NCBI RefSeq assembly: GCF_004135735.1
Contig: NZ_CP012670.1
Coordinates: forward strand, 3,617,501-3,681,500
Direction of reading: 5' to 3'
Source of the DNA: Sorangium cellulosum
Lineage (GTDB): Bacteria > Myxococcota_A > Polyangia > Polyangiales > Polyangiaceae
DNA: 64,000 nt
The notes under the pieces are model-generated. The model saw nothing but the letters and a program-made list of their open reading frames with translations. It was not told the DNA's origin and made no database searches. The position numbers and the translations under genes are program-made. How positions within the stretch are numbered: position 1 is the stretch's first letter; each line of letters begins with the position of its first letter. Below are positions 51,538 to 59,797 of this stretch, piece by piece.

Positions 51538-52329
51538 ATGCGAGCCGTCGCGGCAGGGCTCTCGGACGTCGGCAGGGAGCGGATCCACAACGAGGACCGC
51601 TACATCCTTTTGCCCGAGTTCAACGTCTTCGTCGTCGCGGACGGGATGGGCGGGCACGAGGCCGGCGAGGTCGCGAGCCGGATCGCGGCGAGCGCCATCG
51701 CGGGCTACTTCCGCGAGGCGAACGGCAAGCGCCGCAAGGCGCCGACCGGCGACCGGCTGCGCGCCGCCGTGACGCACGCGAACGCGCGGATCTTCGCCTA
51801 CGCCGACGACTCGCGGTTCTACCGGGGGATGGGGACCACGGTCGTCGCCGCGGCGTTCTCGCCGCGGGAGCGGAAGCTCTACGTCGCGCACGCGGGCGAC
51901 AGCCGCTGCTACCTCCTGCGCCGGGGCGGGTTCGCGCAGCTCACCCGCGACCACTCGCTCATCGCGGAGGCGCTCCTCGAGCGGCCCGACCTCACCGAGC
52001 GCGATCTCGCGTACCTGCCCCGCAACGTGATCACGCGCGCGCTCGGGATCGGCCCGAGCGTCGACGTCGACCTGCGCGCCGAGCGCGTGGAGGCCGGCGA
52101 CGTGTTCCTCCTGTGCTCCGACGGCCTGCACGGGCTCGTCGACGATCGCGAGATCGCGCGCATCATCGAGGACAACGCCGTGCTCGCCGAGGCGTGCGGC
52201 AAGCTCATCGACTGCGCCAACGAGAACGGCGGCCGCGACAACATCACCGCCGTCCTCATCCGCATCGAGGAGACGGCGGCGGTATCATGGAGCCAGCGCC
52301 AGGGCGCCCGGGGGCGCAGCGCGCGATAA
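51538..52329 (+). CDS. PP2C-type serine/threonine protein phosphatase
   Basis: 263 residues from ATG 51538. PP2C motifs: GLSDVGRERIHNEDRYIL (motif 1), VFVVADGMGGHEAGEVAS (metal-binding Asp), MGTTVVAAAF, LYVAHAGDSRCYLLRRGG, TRDHSL, VFLLCSDGLHGLVDDREI and GGRDNITAVLIRIE at the end. It dephosphorylates Ser/Thr residues in the cytoplasm with Mn or Mg and would oppose the many eukaryote-like kinases of myxobacteria; no kinase is in the window. The C-terminal 15 residues are polar. The next gene, a small lipoprotein, starts 16 bases later. Confidence 0.93.
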   Translation: MRAVAAGLSDVGRERIHNEDRYILLPEFNVFVVADGMGGHEAGEVASRIAASAIAGYFREANGKRRKAPTGDRLRAAVTHANARIFAYADDSRFYRGMGTTVVAAAFSPRERKLYVAHAGDSRCYLLRRGGFAQLTRDHSLIAEALLERPDLTERDLAYLPRNVITRALGIGPSVDVDLRAERVEAGDVFLLCSDGLHGLVDDREIARIIEDNAVLAEACGKLIDCANENGGRDNITAVLIRIEETAAVSWSQRQGARGRSAR

Positions 52330-52345
52330 CCAGCGAGGTCATGTC

Positions 52346-52606
52346 ATGCGAACGAGGTGGATCGGGGTTGGGCTCGTCGTCAGCGGGCTCGTGGTCTGGG
52401 GCTGCGGCGGCGGGGCCGCGCTCGGAGAGGCGTGCGACGAGGAGGGGGCCGAGGGCGAGTGCGAGGACGGGGCGGTCTGCGGCAAGCCCGACGACTCCTC
52501 GGTGCTCGAGTGCCTGAAGACGTGCATCGAGCAGACGGACTGCCCCGCGGACCAGGAGTGCAACGGCATCTCCGGCTCGGACATCAAGGCCTGCAGACCG
52601 AAGTGA
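52346..52606 (+). CDS. Small Cys-rich lipoprotein
   Basis: 86 residues; ATG 52346 has GCGAGG upstream. Signal peptide with lipobox VWGC, followed by an acidic segment with eight cysteines (EACDEEGAEGECEDGAVC, CLKTCIEQTDCPADQECNG), the pattern of Dickkopf-like or small disulphide-knot lipoproteins frequent in this group. Role unknown. It is close behind the PP2C gene and may be cotranscribed. Confidence 0.75.
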   Translation: MRTRWIGVGLVVSGLVVWGCGGGAALGEACDEEGAEGECEDGAVCGKPDDSSVLECLKTCIEQTDCPADQECNGISGSDIKACRPK

Positions 52607-52660
52607 CGCATCGCGCGCCGCGCCTCCCGCGCGGCGAGGCGCCTCCGCGGCGCCCCGCGC

Positions 52661-53737
52661 TCAGAGCACGCCGGCCATGGCCCGGTCGAGCAGGCCATCC
52701 ATCGTCTCGAACAGGACCCGATTGCCGTCCTGCGTATAACGCGCGAGCTTCTCCTCGCAGGCGGGGATGGCCTCCACGAACCGCGCGATCACCGCCGGAT
52801 CGTCCAGCGACGCGGCGGCGCGGCCGAACCCCTCGCGCTCGAGGTAGCGGGCGTTCAGCACCTGCTCGAACTGGCGGCCCAGGGGGACGGCGAGCATCGG
52901 CTTCCGCAGGTAGACCGCCTCGCCCATGAGCGTGAACCCCCCGCCGGCGATCACGGCGCGGCAGGAGGCGAGATCGTCGATGAAGCCCGCCTCGCTGAAG
53001 GGGCGGTAGCGCAGGTTCCCCTCGACCTGCTCCTCGGTGATGCTCCGGCGCATCCCGTAGATGCGGCACTCGAGCCCGGTCCGGGCGAGCGCCTCCGAGA
53101 GCGCCTCGTTCCCCTCGGCGGTCTGGTAGACGAGCAGGTGCTCGCCAGGGCGGCGGTTCGCGGCGACGATCTCGGGGCGGAGGATCGGCGGCACCAGCGT
53201 CGTGTCCTGCTTGCGGACCTCCGGGCGGAAGAACGTGGCGATGACGTAGTGATTGCAGAACGGCAGCTTGCTCTTCACGAACGCGCGCGTGATCTGGAAG
53301 TCCGCCTCGTGCCCCGCGACGATGGCCGCGTCGTGGGTGCACCGGTTGATGATCTGCATGTTGTCGACCGAGAGGATCGGCAGCCGGTGGAGCTTGGCGT
53401 AGAGGTAGGTCCACGACTCGAAATCGCTGATGGTGAGCTCGGGGCGAAAGTCCTTGATGAGCTCGAAATACGCGGCGATGTTCCGCGGCATGCCCGCCGC
53501 GCCCGAGAGCACGTTCGACCAGAGCGTCTTGCCGCGCCGGACCCGGTTCTCCTCGTAGATCATGTGGAGCCCGTGGATGCGGTTCACCCCCGCGAAGCGC
53601 TTCGAGAGAAAATCGGTCGCCCGGCCCGACGCCATGATCTCGAGCTCGTGTCCCTGCGCGAGCAGGTGTTCGATCACGACGCGCGAGCGCATGGCGTGCC
53701 CCATCCCTTCACCGACGACGCCATAGAGGATCTTCAT
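52661..53737 (-). CDS. MJ1255/VC2487-type glycosyltransferase
   Basis: 358 residues from ATG 53737 (MKILYGVVGEGMGHAMRSRVVIEHL). GT-B fold: the N-terminal Gly-rich GEGMGHAMRS loop, RPELTISDFESWTYLYAKLHRLP, SVDNMQIINRC, and the C-terminal donor site FSEAGFIDDLASCRAVIAGGGFTLMGEAVYLRKPMLAVPLGRQFEQVLNA, with a Glu-containing helix typical of MurG-like enzymes. It transfers a sugar from a nucleotide donor, probably to a lipid or surface glycan; the acceptor cannot be named. The frame stays open 3.7 kb antisense beyond this start, but that is a composition artefact. Confidence 0.85.
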   Translation of the reverse strand: MKILYGVVGEGMGHAMRSRVVIEHLLAQGHELEIMASGRATDFLSKRFAGVNRIHGLHMIYEENRVRRGKTLWSNVLSGAAGMPRNIAAYFELIKDFRPELTISDFESWTYLYAKLHRLPILSVDNMQIINRCTHDAAIVAGHEADFQITRAFVKSKLPFCNHYVIATFFRPEVRKQDTTLVPPILRPEIVAANRRPGEHLLVYQTAEGNEALSEALARTGLECRIYGMRRSITEEQVEGNLRYRPFSEAGFIDDLASCRAVIAGGGFTLMGEAVYLRKPMLAVPLGRQFEQVLNARYLEREGFGRAAASLDDPAVIARFVEAIPACEEKLARYTQDGNRVLFETMDGLLDRAMAGVL

Positions 53738-53827
53738 GACGCGCAAGTGTAGCGGCCCCCGCGCGGGCGCCGGGAGGAAACGGCCGCGCGGACAGGCCCC
53801 GCCGAAGGGCGCTCCAGGGCGGCGGTC

Positions 53828-54859
53828 GTGACGCCGCGCCGCCGGATCTGGAGCGAGCTGCTGCCGCTCGAGGTGGTCCGGGCGCCCCGGACGCTCGCGC
53901 TCCTGCGGAGGCACGCGCTGGAGCTCGCGATCGCGGTGCGCCCCGACACGGCCGCGGGCCTCCCGGATCTCGCGGCGGCGTGCGCGGGCGAGGGGGTGCC
54001 GCTCGCGGTGTGGCCGATGATCGCGGACGAGGACGGGCGCTGGGCGAGCGCGGGCAACGCGGCGGCCTTCGGCGCGTTCGTGGCGCGGCTGCTCGACGCG
54101 CTCGACGGCCGCGGCCTCTCCGCGGCCGAGGTCGTGTTCGACCTGGAGCCGCCGATCGCGCGGGTGCGCCGGGCGCTCGCGGGGCCGCGCGGCGCGCTCG
54201 GGCTGCTCGGGGGCGAGGCGCCGGGGCGGCCGCGGTGGGAGGACGCGGAGCGCGCCTTCTGCGGGGCGGTCGCCGCGCTCCACGCGCGCGGGGTCGCGAC
54301 CTCGGCCGCGATCGTGCCGCTCGTGCTGCTCGACGGGCCCGGGCGCGGCTGGGAGCGGATCCTCGGGACGCCGGTGTCGGCGCCGCCGTGGGGGCGCGTC
54401 AGCGCGATGCTGTACACGTCCCTGATCGCAGGCTACTCGCGGGGCCGGCTCGGCCGGCAGGATGCGGTCGCGCTGCTCGCGTGGGCGTGCCGCGCCGCCG
54501 CGCGGCGCTTCGGTCCGAGGGCGGGCGCCTCGCTCGGGGCGGTCGGGCAGGGCGCGCTCGGCGACGAGCCGGTGTACGGGTCGCCCGCCGAGCTCCGCGA
54601 GGACGTGGCCGTGGCGGCGGCGGCCGGCGTCTCGGATCTCGCGCTGTTCGACCTCGGCGGGGCGCTCGCGCGGCCCCCGGTCGAGGCGTGGCTGGAGGCG
54701 TTCGTGGCGCCGCCCGTCGCGCTGGAGGCGCCGCGGCCGACGCTGCGCGCGCGCGGCGTGATCGCGGCGGGCGCGCTGCTCGGGTGGGGCGCGGGGTGCG
54801 CCCCGCGTCGCTTCCTCCGCCGTGGTTTCGGGTGGCGCGCGGCGCCGGCGGTCCGCTAG
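53828..54859 (+). CDS. Hypothetical protein, possible TIM-barrel fold
   Basis: 343 residues. Segments TLALLRRHALELAIAVRPDTA, PLAVWPMIADEDGRWAS, AAEVVFDLEPPIARV, VSAMLYTSLIAGYSRGR and DLALFDLGGALARPP follow one another with the spacing of beta/alpha-barrel strands, and VFDLEPP resembles a catalytic-strand motif of glycosidase-like barrels. No family could be named. The last 60 residues contain a hydrophobic helix (GVIAAGALLGWGAG) and an Arg-rich end. It precedes the YkgJ-like gene by nine bases, suggesting an operon with it. Confidence 0.6.
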   Translation: MTPRRRIWSELLPLEVVRAPRTLALLRRHALELAIAVRPDTAAGLPDLAAACAGEGVPLAVWPMIADEDGRWASAGNAAAFGAFVARLLDALDGRGLSAAEVVFDLEPPIARVRRALAGPRGALGLLGGEAPGRPRWEDAERAFCGAVAALHARGVATSAAIVPLVLLDGPGRGWERILGTPVSAPPWGRVSAMLYTSLIAGYSRGRLGRQDAVALLAWACRAAARRFGPRAGASLGAVGQGALGDEPVYGSPAELREDVAVAAAAGVSDLALFDLGGALARPPVEAWLEAFVAPPVALEAPRPTLRARGVIAAGALLGWGAGCAPRRFLRRGFGWRAAPAVR

Positions 54860-54868
54860 CGTGGGCGG

Positions 54869-56419
54869 GTGAGCCCGAACGCACCGCCGGCGCGCCCCCG
54901 GCTGGCCGAGCACGTGCTCGCGCGGCGGCACCTGATCGGCGAGGAGGAGATCATCGTCCTCCACGACCTCCGCACCGGGCAGCTGCTCCAGCTCGGGGGG
55001 CGGGAGTGGGGCCTGCTCGCCGTGGCCGACGGGACGCGCGACGTCGAGGGCATCGTGCTCGCCGCCGCCCGCGAGGGCGCGCACGCGCGCGTGCGCGCCG
55101 TGGAGGACTTCTTCGCGGAGCTCCACACCGCGGGGCTGCTCGCGGCGGAGGACGCCGTCGAGGCGGCGGCGCCACCCGGGGCCGTCGAGGCGGCGGCGCC
55201 GCCCGGGGCCGTCGAGGCGGCGGCGCCGCCCGGGGCCGTCGAGGCGGCGGCGCCACCCGGGGCCGTCGAGGCGGCGGCGCCGCCCGGGGCCGTCGAGGCC
55301 GCGATGGACGAGCGCGCGCGCCGCGATCGTCCGATCGAGGTGCTGCCGGACTTCAGCCTGCACTGCGACGGCCGCGGGAGCTGCTGCCGGCTCTACGCCT
55401 CGGTGATCTTCGATCCCGAGGAGGCCGCGCGGGCGCGGGCGCTGCGCCCCGACGTGCTGGGCGGCGGCGCCCGGCACGAGCGGGCCTTCACCCCCGAGCG
55501 CGGGGCGTGGCCGTGCGCGGCCTCCGCGGTGGCGCTGCGGGACGGCCGGTGCGCCTACCTCGAGGGCGGGGGGCGCTGCTCGCTCCACGCGATCGGCGGG
55601 CCCGAGGCCAAGCCGCTCGGGTGCCGCATCTTCCCGGTCAGCTACCTCGACGACGGCGAGTCGGTGCGCGTCTCGGTCGCCGTGGAGTGCGCCTGCGTGC
55701 TGGCCAGCGTGGGCCGGCCCGCCGGCGCGCCGCTCCTCGATCCGCGCCTGCGGGTGCTGGGCGATCTGGACGAGCGCGTGCACGTCGCCGAGCTCCCCGA
55801 GCGCGTCGAGGTCGCGCCCGGGGTGACCGCCGCCCGCGCCGAGCTCGTCGCGTGGTCGCGGCGCCTCGCGGCGGCGGCGCCGCCGTCCGACCTCGCCGCG
55901 GGCCTCTTCTCGCTCGCCGCCGCCGTCGAGGCCAGGGGGCTCGCGGCCGACACCCTCGCGCGCTACGAGCGCCCCGGGCCGCTGGATCCGGCGGCGCTCG
56001 CGCCCTGGCTCGCGGCGCTCCACGCGCGCGCGGCGCGGCGGGAGCGCGAGGACGCCGCCTGGAGGAGCGAGCGGGACCTCGCCCGGATGGCCGCGCGGTG
56101 GATCGCGGCCGCCGCCGCGGCGCTCGGCGACCCCGAGCTGCTCGCGGCGCTGCTCTCGACGCCCGCGGAGCGGCCCGAGCGCGAGCGCTTCTACCTCCGC
56201 GCGGCGCTGCACGGCCACCGCCTGCTCGGCGCGCTGCCGCTCTCGCTGGCGCTGCGCGACCGCGCGGTGCGGCTCGTCGTCTCGCGGGCGCTCCCGGCGA
56301 TCTTCGCCGCCGTGGGCGCGAGCGACCCGGCCTGCGCCGAGCCGCTCGCGCTCGTCGAGGCGATGCTGCGCGCCCACGGCCTCGACGCCTACGCCGTCGA
56401 GGTCGCGGACGCGCGCTGA
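54869..56419 (+). CDS. YkgJ-type Cys-cluster protein with N-terminal PqqD-like domain
   Basis: 516 residues from GTG 54869. Residues 12-92 (LAEHVLARRHLIGEEEIIVL ... GGREWGLLAVADGTRDVEGIV ... VEDFFAELHTAGLL) resemble a PqqD-like peptide-binding domain. A repeat linker (97-141) follows, then a YkgJ/FliB-type metal-binding cluster: C166, C172-C173, C216, C228, C237 and C252 (PLGCRIFPVSY), a set known from iron- or zinc-chelating proteins including flagellin N-methylase. The C-terminal 250 residues are helical. A role in peptide or protein modification is possible; no RiPP precursor was found nearby. It follows the hypothetical gene by nine bases. Confidence 0.72.
   Translation: MSPNAPPARPRLAEHVLARRHLIGEEEIIVLHDLRTGQLLQLGGREWGLLAVADGTRDVEGIVLAAAREGAHARVRAVEDFFAELHTAGLLAAEDAVEAAAPPGAVEAAAPPGAVEAAAPPGAVEAAAPPGAVEAAAPPGAVEAAMDERARRDRPIEVLPDFSLHCDGRGSCCRLYASVIFDPEEAARARALRPDVLGGGARHERAFTPERGAWPCAASAVALRDGRCAYLEGGGRCSLHAIGGPEAKPLGCRIFPVSYLDDGESVRVSVAVECACVLASVGRPAGAPLLDPRLRVLGDLDERVHVAELPERVEVAPGVTAARAELVAWSRRLAAAAPPSDLAAGLFSLAAAVEARGLAADTLARYERPGPLDPAALAPWLAALHARAARREREDAAWRSERDLARMAARWIAAAAAALGDPELLAALLSTPAERPERERFYLRAALHGHRLLGALPLSLALRDRAVRLVVSRALPAIFAAVGASDPACAEPLALVEAMLRAHGLDAYAVEVADAR
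55157..55291 (+). repeat. 27-bp coding minisatellite, five copies
   Basis: Five near-identical units, each encoding VEAAAPPGA (residues 97-141 of the Cys-cluster protein), followed by a partial VEAAM. Differences are silent. Confidence 0.93.
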
Positions 56420-56524
56420 GCTCACGGCGCCCGGACGCCGTGCCTCGTGCCGGGGCGGGCCCCCGCGCGGGCGCGCGCGGCCCCGGGAGACATCCGCGCC
56501 GATCTCGTCGATAATGCCCGCGCG

Positions 56525-57556
56525 ATGGACCAGCCCCCGCTCGACAACCGGACGGACTTCGTCGTGCATCCGCAGCTCCTGCTCGATCGCGACGGCGAGA
56601 AGCTGGTCGCCATCGTCAAGGCGAGCTTCGAGCTCACGGAGGACGGCGCGCTCGAGCTCGCGCCGCCCGAGCGCGCGCGCGGGGTCCGCCTCGCCGATCT
56701 GCCGTGGCAGGAGGACAGGCCCGAGAGCGTCGCCTATCCGGCGGACGTCTGCCTGTTCAAGCCGGCCACCGACGTGATCTTCGTGGCGACGGCCCACGCG
56801 CCGGACGGCAAGGCCGTGCCCTCGTTCGACGTGCGCGTCGAGGTCGGCCCGCTCCGGAGGTCGCTGGTCGTGTTCGGCAAGCGGCTCTGGGTGGACAAGG
56901 GCGCAGGCCTCACCGCGCCGCTGCCGATCGAGCAGATCGACATGCGGTACGACCACGCCTGGGGGGGCCGCGACGACGAGGACCCCGCGGCCGTGATCGA
57001 GGAGCCGCGCAACCCCATCGGCACGGGGATCGCGAGCGATCCGGCCTCGCTCACCCACCAGCCGGCGCCGAGCATCGAGGATCCCGCGTACCCGATCAGG
57101 ACGGCGAGGACCGCGCCGCCGCCCGCGGGGATCGGGCCCATCGGCCGGCACTGGGAGCCGCGCCGCAGGTACGCGGGGACGTACGACGAGACCTGGCAGG
57201 AGCTCCGCGCGCCGCTCTTGCCCGAGGACTTCGACGATCGCCACAACCTCGCCGCCTCGCCCGGCCTGATCGCGGAGCCGCCGCTCGTGGGCGGCGAGCC
57301 GGTGCGGGTGCTCAACCTCACGCGCGACGGGGCGCTCGCGTTCGAGCTGCCGAGGGTGAAGGTGGAGATCGAGTTCCAGGTGAAGGGCCGTGAGCCGGCC
57401 GCCTTCGCGCCGCACCTCGACACGGTGCTCGTCGACCTCTACGCGGTGGGCCCCCAAAAGCCGGTGGCGGTCGAGATGGTCTGGCGCGCGCACGTCAAGG
57501 CGCCCCGGAGGATGAGGGACGCGCGCATCGTCGTGCGCGAGGCGGTGCAGGCGTGA
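56525..57556 (+). CDS. DUF2169 family protein (T6SS accessory)
   Basis: 343 residues from ATG 56525 (MDQPPLDNRTDFVVHPQLLLDRDGEKLVAIVKASFEL). The DUF2169 pattern is clear: YPADVCLFKPATDVIFVATAHAP, FDVRVEVGPLRRSLVVFGKRLW, RYDHAWGGRDDED and EEPRNPIGTG. These proteins occur in type VI secretion effector clusters, often before VgrG, PAAR or RHS genes, and are thought to help load effectors. Its stop overlaps the GTG of the thiolase-fold gene (GTGA). Cytoplasmic. Confidence 0.87.
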   Translation: MDQPPLDNRTDFVVHPQLLLDRDGEKLVAIVKASFELTEDGALELAPPERARGVRLADLPWQEDRPESVAYPADVCLFKPATDVIFVATAHAPDGKAVPSFDVRVEVGPLRRSLVVFGKRLWVDKGAGLTAPLPIEQIDMRYDHAWGGRDDEDPAAVIEEPRNPIGTGIASDPASLTHQPAPSIEDPAYPIRTARTAPPPAGIGPIGRHWEPRRRYAGTYDETWQELRAPLLPEDFDDRHNLAASPGLIAEPPLVGGEPVRVLNLTRDGALAFELPRVKVEIEFQVKGREPAAFAPHLDTVLVDLYAVGPQKPVAVEMVWRAHVKAPRRMRDARIVVREAVQA

Positions 57557-58608
57557 GGCCCCTCGCCGTCCTCGTCGCCGCGGGGGCGGTCACGCCCATC
57601 GGGCTGCGCTCGATCGACAGCGCCTTCTCGCACCGCGCCGCGGCCGCGGCGATGCGCGAGGCGCCGCTCGTGGACGCCGAGGGCGAGCCGATCACGATGT
57701 GCTTCCTGCCGACGCTCGAGCCGCGGGTCACGGGCGCGCCGCGCGCCGCGCAGCTCGCGGCCCGGGCGCTCGACGAGGCGCTCGAGAAGCTCGGCGCCGC
57801 GGCGCAGGGGATGCGGGTGCAGGTGGCGCTGTGCCTGGACGAGCACCTCGGGCAGCGGTCGCCGGGCGGCGACGTCCCGGCGCAGCGGCTCGCCGACGAG
57901 CTCGGCGCCCGCGTCCGGGCCCGCGCGCCGGACGTCGCGGTGAAGGTCGTGACGCGCGGCGCCGCGGGGCCGGGGTTCCTGCTGCCGGAGCTCTGCGAGG
58001 CGCTCGCTCGCGGCGCGGTCGACGCGGCGCTGCTCGGCGGCGCGCACACCGACTACGACCCTGCGCGGATCGCCGCGCTCGACGCCGCGGGCCGGCTCTT
58101 CCGGCCGGACAACCTCGACGCGCTCATCCCCGGCGAGGGCGCGGCCTTCGTGGCGCTCATGCGCCCCGACGTCGCGCGCCGCTGCCTCCTCGCGGAGCTC
58201 GGGGAGATCGTCGGCGTCGCGACGGCGCACGAGCGGGCGCGCCCGGACAACGACGAGCCCGCGTTCCAGGCCGCGGGGCTCACGGCCGCGCTCCGCGCCG
58301 CGCTCGGCCCGCTGTCCGAGCGGGGGCTGCGCGCGGGCTGGGTGCTCACGGATCTCACGTTCGAGAGCTTCCGCCACTTCGAGCTCCAGGCCGCCTCCGC
58401 GCGCACGCAGCGCTTCTTCTGCGAGCCGCAGCAGGTGGAGAGCCCCGCCCAGCGCATGGGCCACCTCGGCGCCGCGGCCATGCCGCTGCACCTCGCGATC
58501 GCGTCGGAGGCGTTCACGCGCGGCTTCGCGCCGCACTCCATCGCGGTCTCCGTCGCCGGGAGCGACGGCGGGGAGCGGGCGGCGCTGGTCGTCACGGCGC
58601 CGGGGTGA
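57553..58608 (+). CDS. Beta-ketoacyl-synthase-like protein without nucleophile, T6SS-associated
   Basis: 351 residues from GTG 57553, coupled to the DUF2169 gene. The thiolase fold is shown by VLVAAGAVTPIG at the N-terminus, GAVDAALLGGAHTDYDP (the helix and GG turn after the nucleophile) and QRMGHLGAAAMPLHLAIASEAF (the GHxxAAA motif with His304). The segment expected to hold the active-site Cys (ACSS) reads TRGAAGPGF at 134-142, so condensing activity is not expected, and the second catalytic His motif is also absent. Proteins of this kind appear in T6SS gene clusters; a scaffold or adaptor role is inferred. Confidence 0.75.
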   Translation: MRPLAVLVAAGAVTPIGLRSIDSAFSHRAAAAAMREAPLVDAEGEPITMCFLPTLEPRVTGAPRAAQLAARALDEALEKLGAAAQGMRVQVALCLDEHLGQRSPGGDVPAQRLADELGARVRARAPDVAVKVVTRGAAGPGFLLPELCEALARGAVDAALLGGAHTDYDPARIAALDAAGRLFRPDNLDALIPGEGAAFVALMRPDVARRCLLAELGEIVGVATAHERARPDNDEPAFQAAGLTAALRAALGPLSERGLRAGWVLTDLTFESFRHFELQAASARTQRFFCEPQQVESPAQRMGHLGAAAMPLHLAIASEAFTRGFAPHSIAVSVAGSDGGERAALVVTAPG

Positions 58609-58744
58609 GCCGGCGCGAGCGACCTACGCCGGGAGGCGGGAGAGGGTACCTGTCGAGTCGGGCGCCAGGGGGCGTCGCGGCGCAACGCCCCCATGCCCGC
58701 GCGGTGCTGTTCTATAACATTTCCTTGGCGCTGGATCACGGCCT

Positions 58745-59794
58745 GTGAGCTCCAGTCCCGATGCGCGCTGCGGCTGCGCGCCGCCCTATTACGACCCGAT
58801 GGGCGTGCTCCAGGCGATCGCGCTCCCGAACGGCGGGGTGACGTACGTCTCGTACGACGCGGATGGCCATATCGCCGCGTACCAGACGGCGGACGGCGCG
58901 ACGTGGCGAATGCATTGGGCTGGCCACCATATGGTTCATCGCGTCGACAAACCGAACGGTGAGTCCATTCATTACCGCTATGACCGCGAGGGGAACCTCG
59001 TCGAGGTGGTGAACGAGCGCGGCGAGGTCCACACGTTGAAGCGCGATCTCGCGGGCCGGGTGATCGCGGAGACGTCCTTCGATGGGCGGACGTACGACTA
59101 CAAACTCGATGCCGCCGGGCGGCTCGCCGCGCACAGGAACGGCGCCGGCGAGCGGACCGAGATCGCACGCGACACCGCGGGGCGCGTGATCGAGCGGACG
59201 TACGACGACGGCAGCAAGGAGTCGTTCGAGTACGATCCGGAGGGCCGCCTCGTCGCGTCGTCGGCCGGTGATGTGCTCACCACGTACGCGTACAACGCGC
59301 GCGGCGTGCTCGTGAAGGAGACGTCGAGCGTGGCGGGGGCGGCGCTCTCGGTCGAGTGCGCCGTCAATGCGATCGGCCAGACCATCGAGCGGCGGTCGAG
59401 GGCGGGAAGTGTCGTGCGGTTCGACCGCGACCTCATGGGCCGGACGGTCCGGATCCATCTGCCTGATGGCGGCGTCATCGAGCGCACCCTCGACGGCCTC
59501 GGCCGCGAGGTGCTGCGGAGCCTGCCGGAGGGCGGGGCCATCCTGTGTCGCTATGATGGCATGGGCGCCATGATCGAGCGCCGCGTCGTCGGCTGGCGCG
59601 CGAGCCGCCGCGGGACACCCGACTGGGTCGGGCGGCTCCCCGAAGGCACCACATTCGCAGAGGGGTTCGTCGTGTCGCGCAGCCGTGCAGCCCGGCTACA
59701 CGAACCCGCAAGGCACGGGGCCCTTGACCAACTACTCCCCCCCGCTGGAAAACTACCTCGGGCCGCGCAGGCGATACCGATGAGGCTACGCTGA
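58745..59794 (+). pseudogene. RHS-repeat gene fragment with out-of-frame C-terminal tip
   Basis: From GTG 58745 about 300 residues of RHS/YD repeats are visible (GVTYVSYDADGHIAAYQTADG, YRYDREGNLVEVVNERGE, YDGMGAMIERRV). Full RHS effectors are 1,200-1,600 residues with an N-terminal PAAR part; an in-frame TAA lies just upstream, so the 5' part is missing. After about 59600 the frame is Arg-rich and unlike RHS. In the next frame, bases 59685-59783 read VQPGYTNPQGTGPLTNYSPP followed by LENYLGPRRRYR and a stop, which looks like a true effector tip. The gene is therefore a collapsed RHS locus still followed by its presumed immunity gene. Confidence 0.65.
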
Positions 59795-59797
59795 CCC

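Noticed and set aside
53738..57493. A giant minus-strand open frame extending the glycosyltransferase to 1,610 residues
   Set aside because: It is antisense to four well-supported plus-strand genes and is Arg/Pro/Ala-rich without motifs; the glycosyltransferase has a proper start at 53737.
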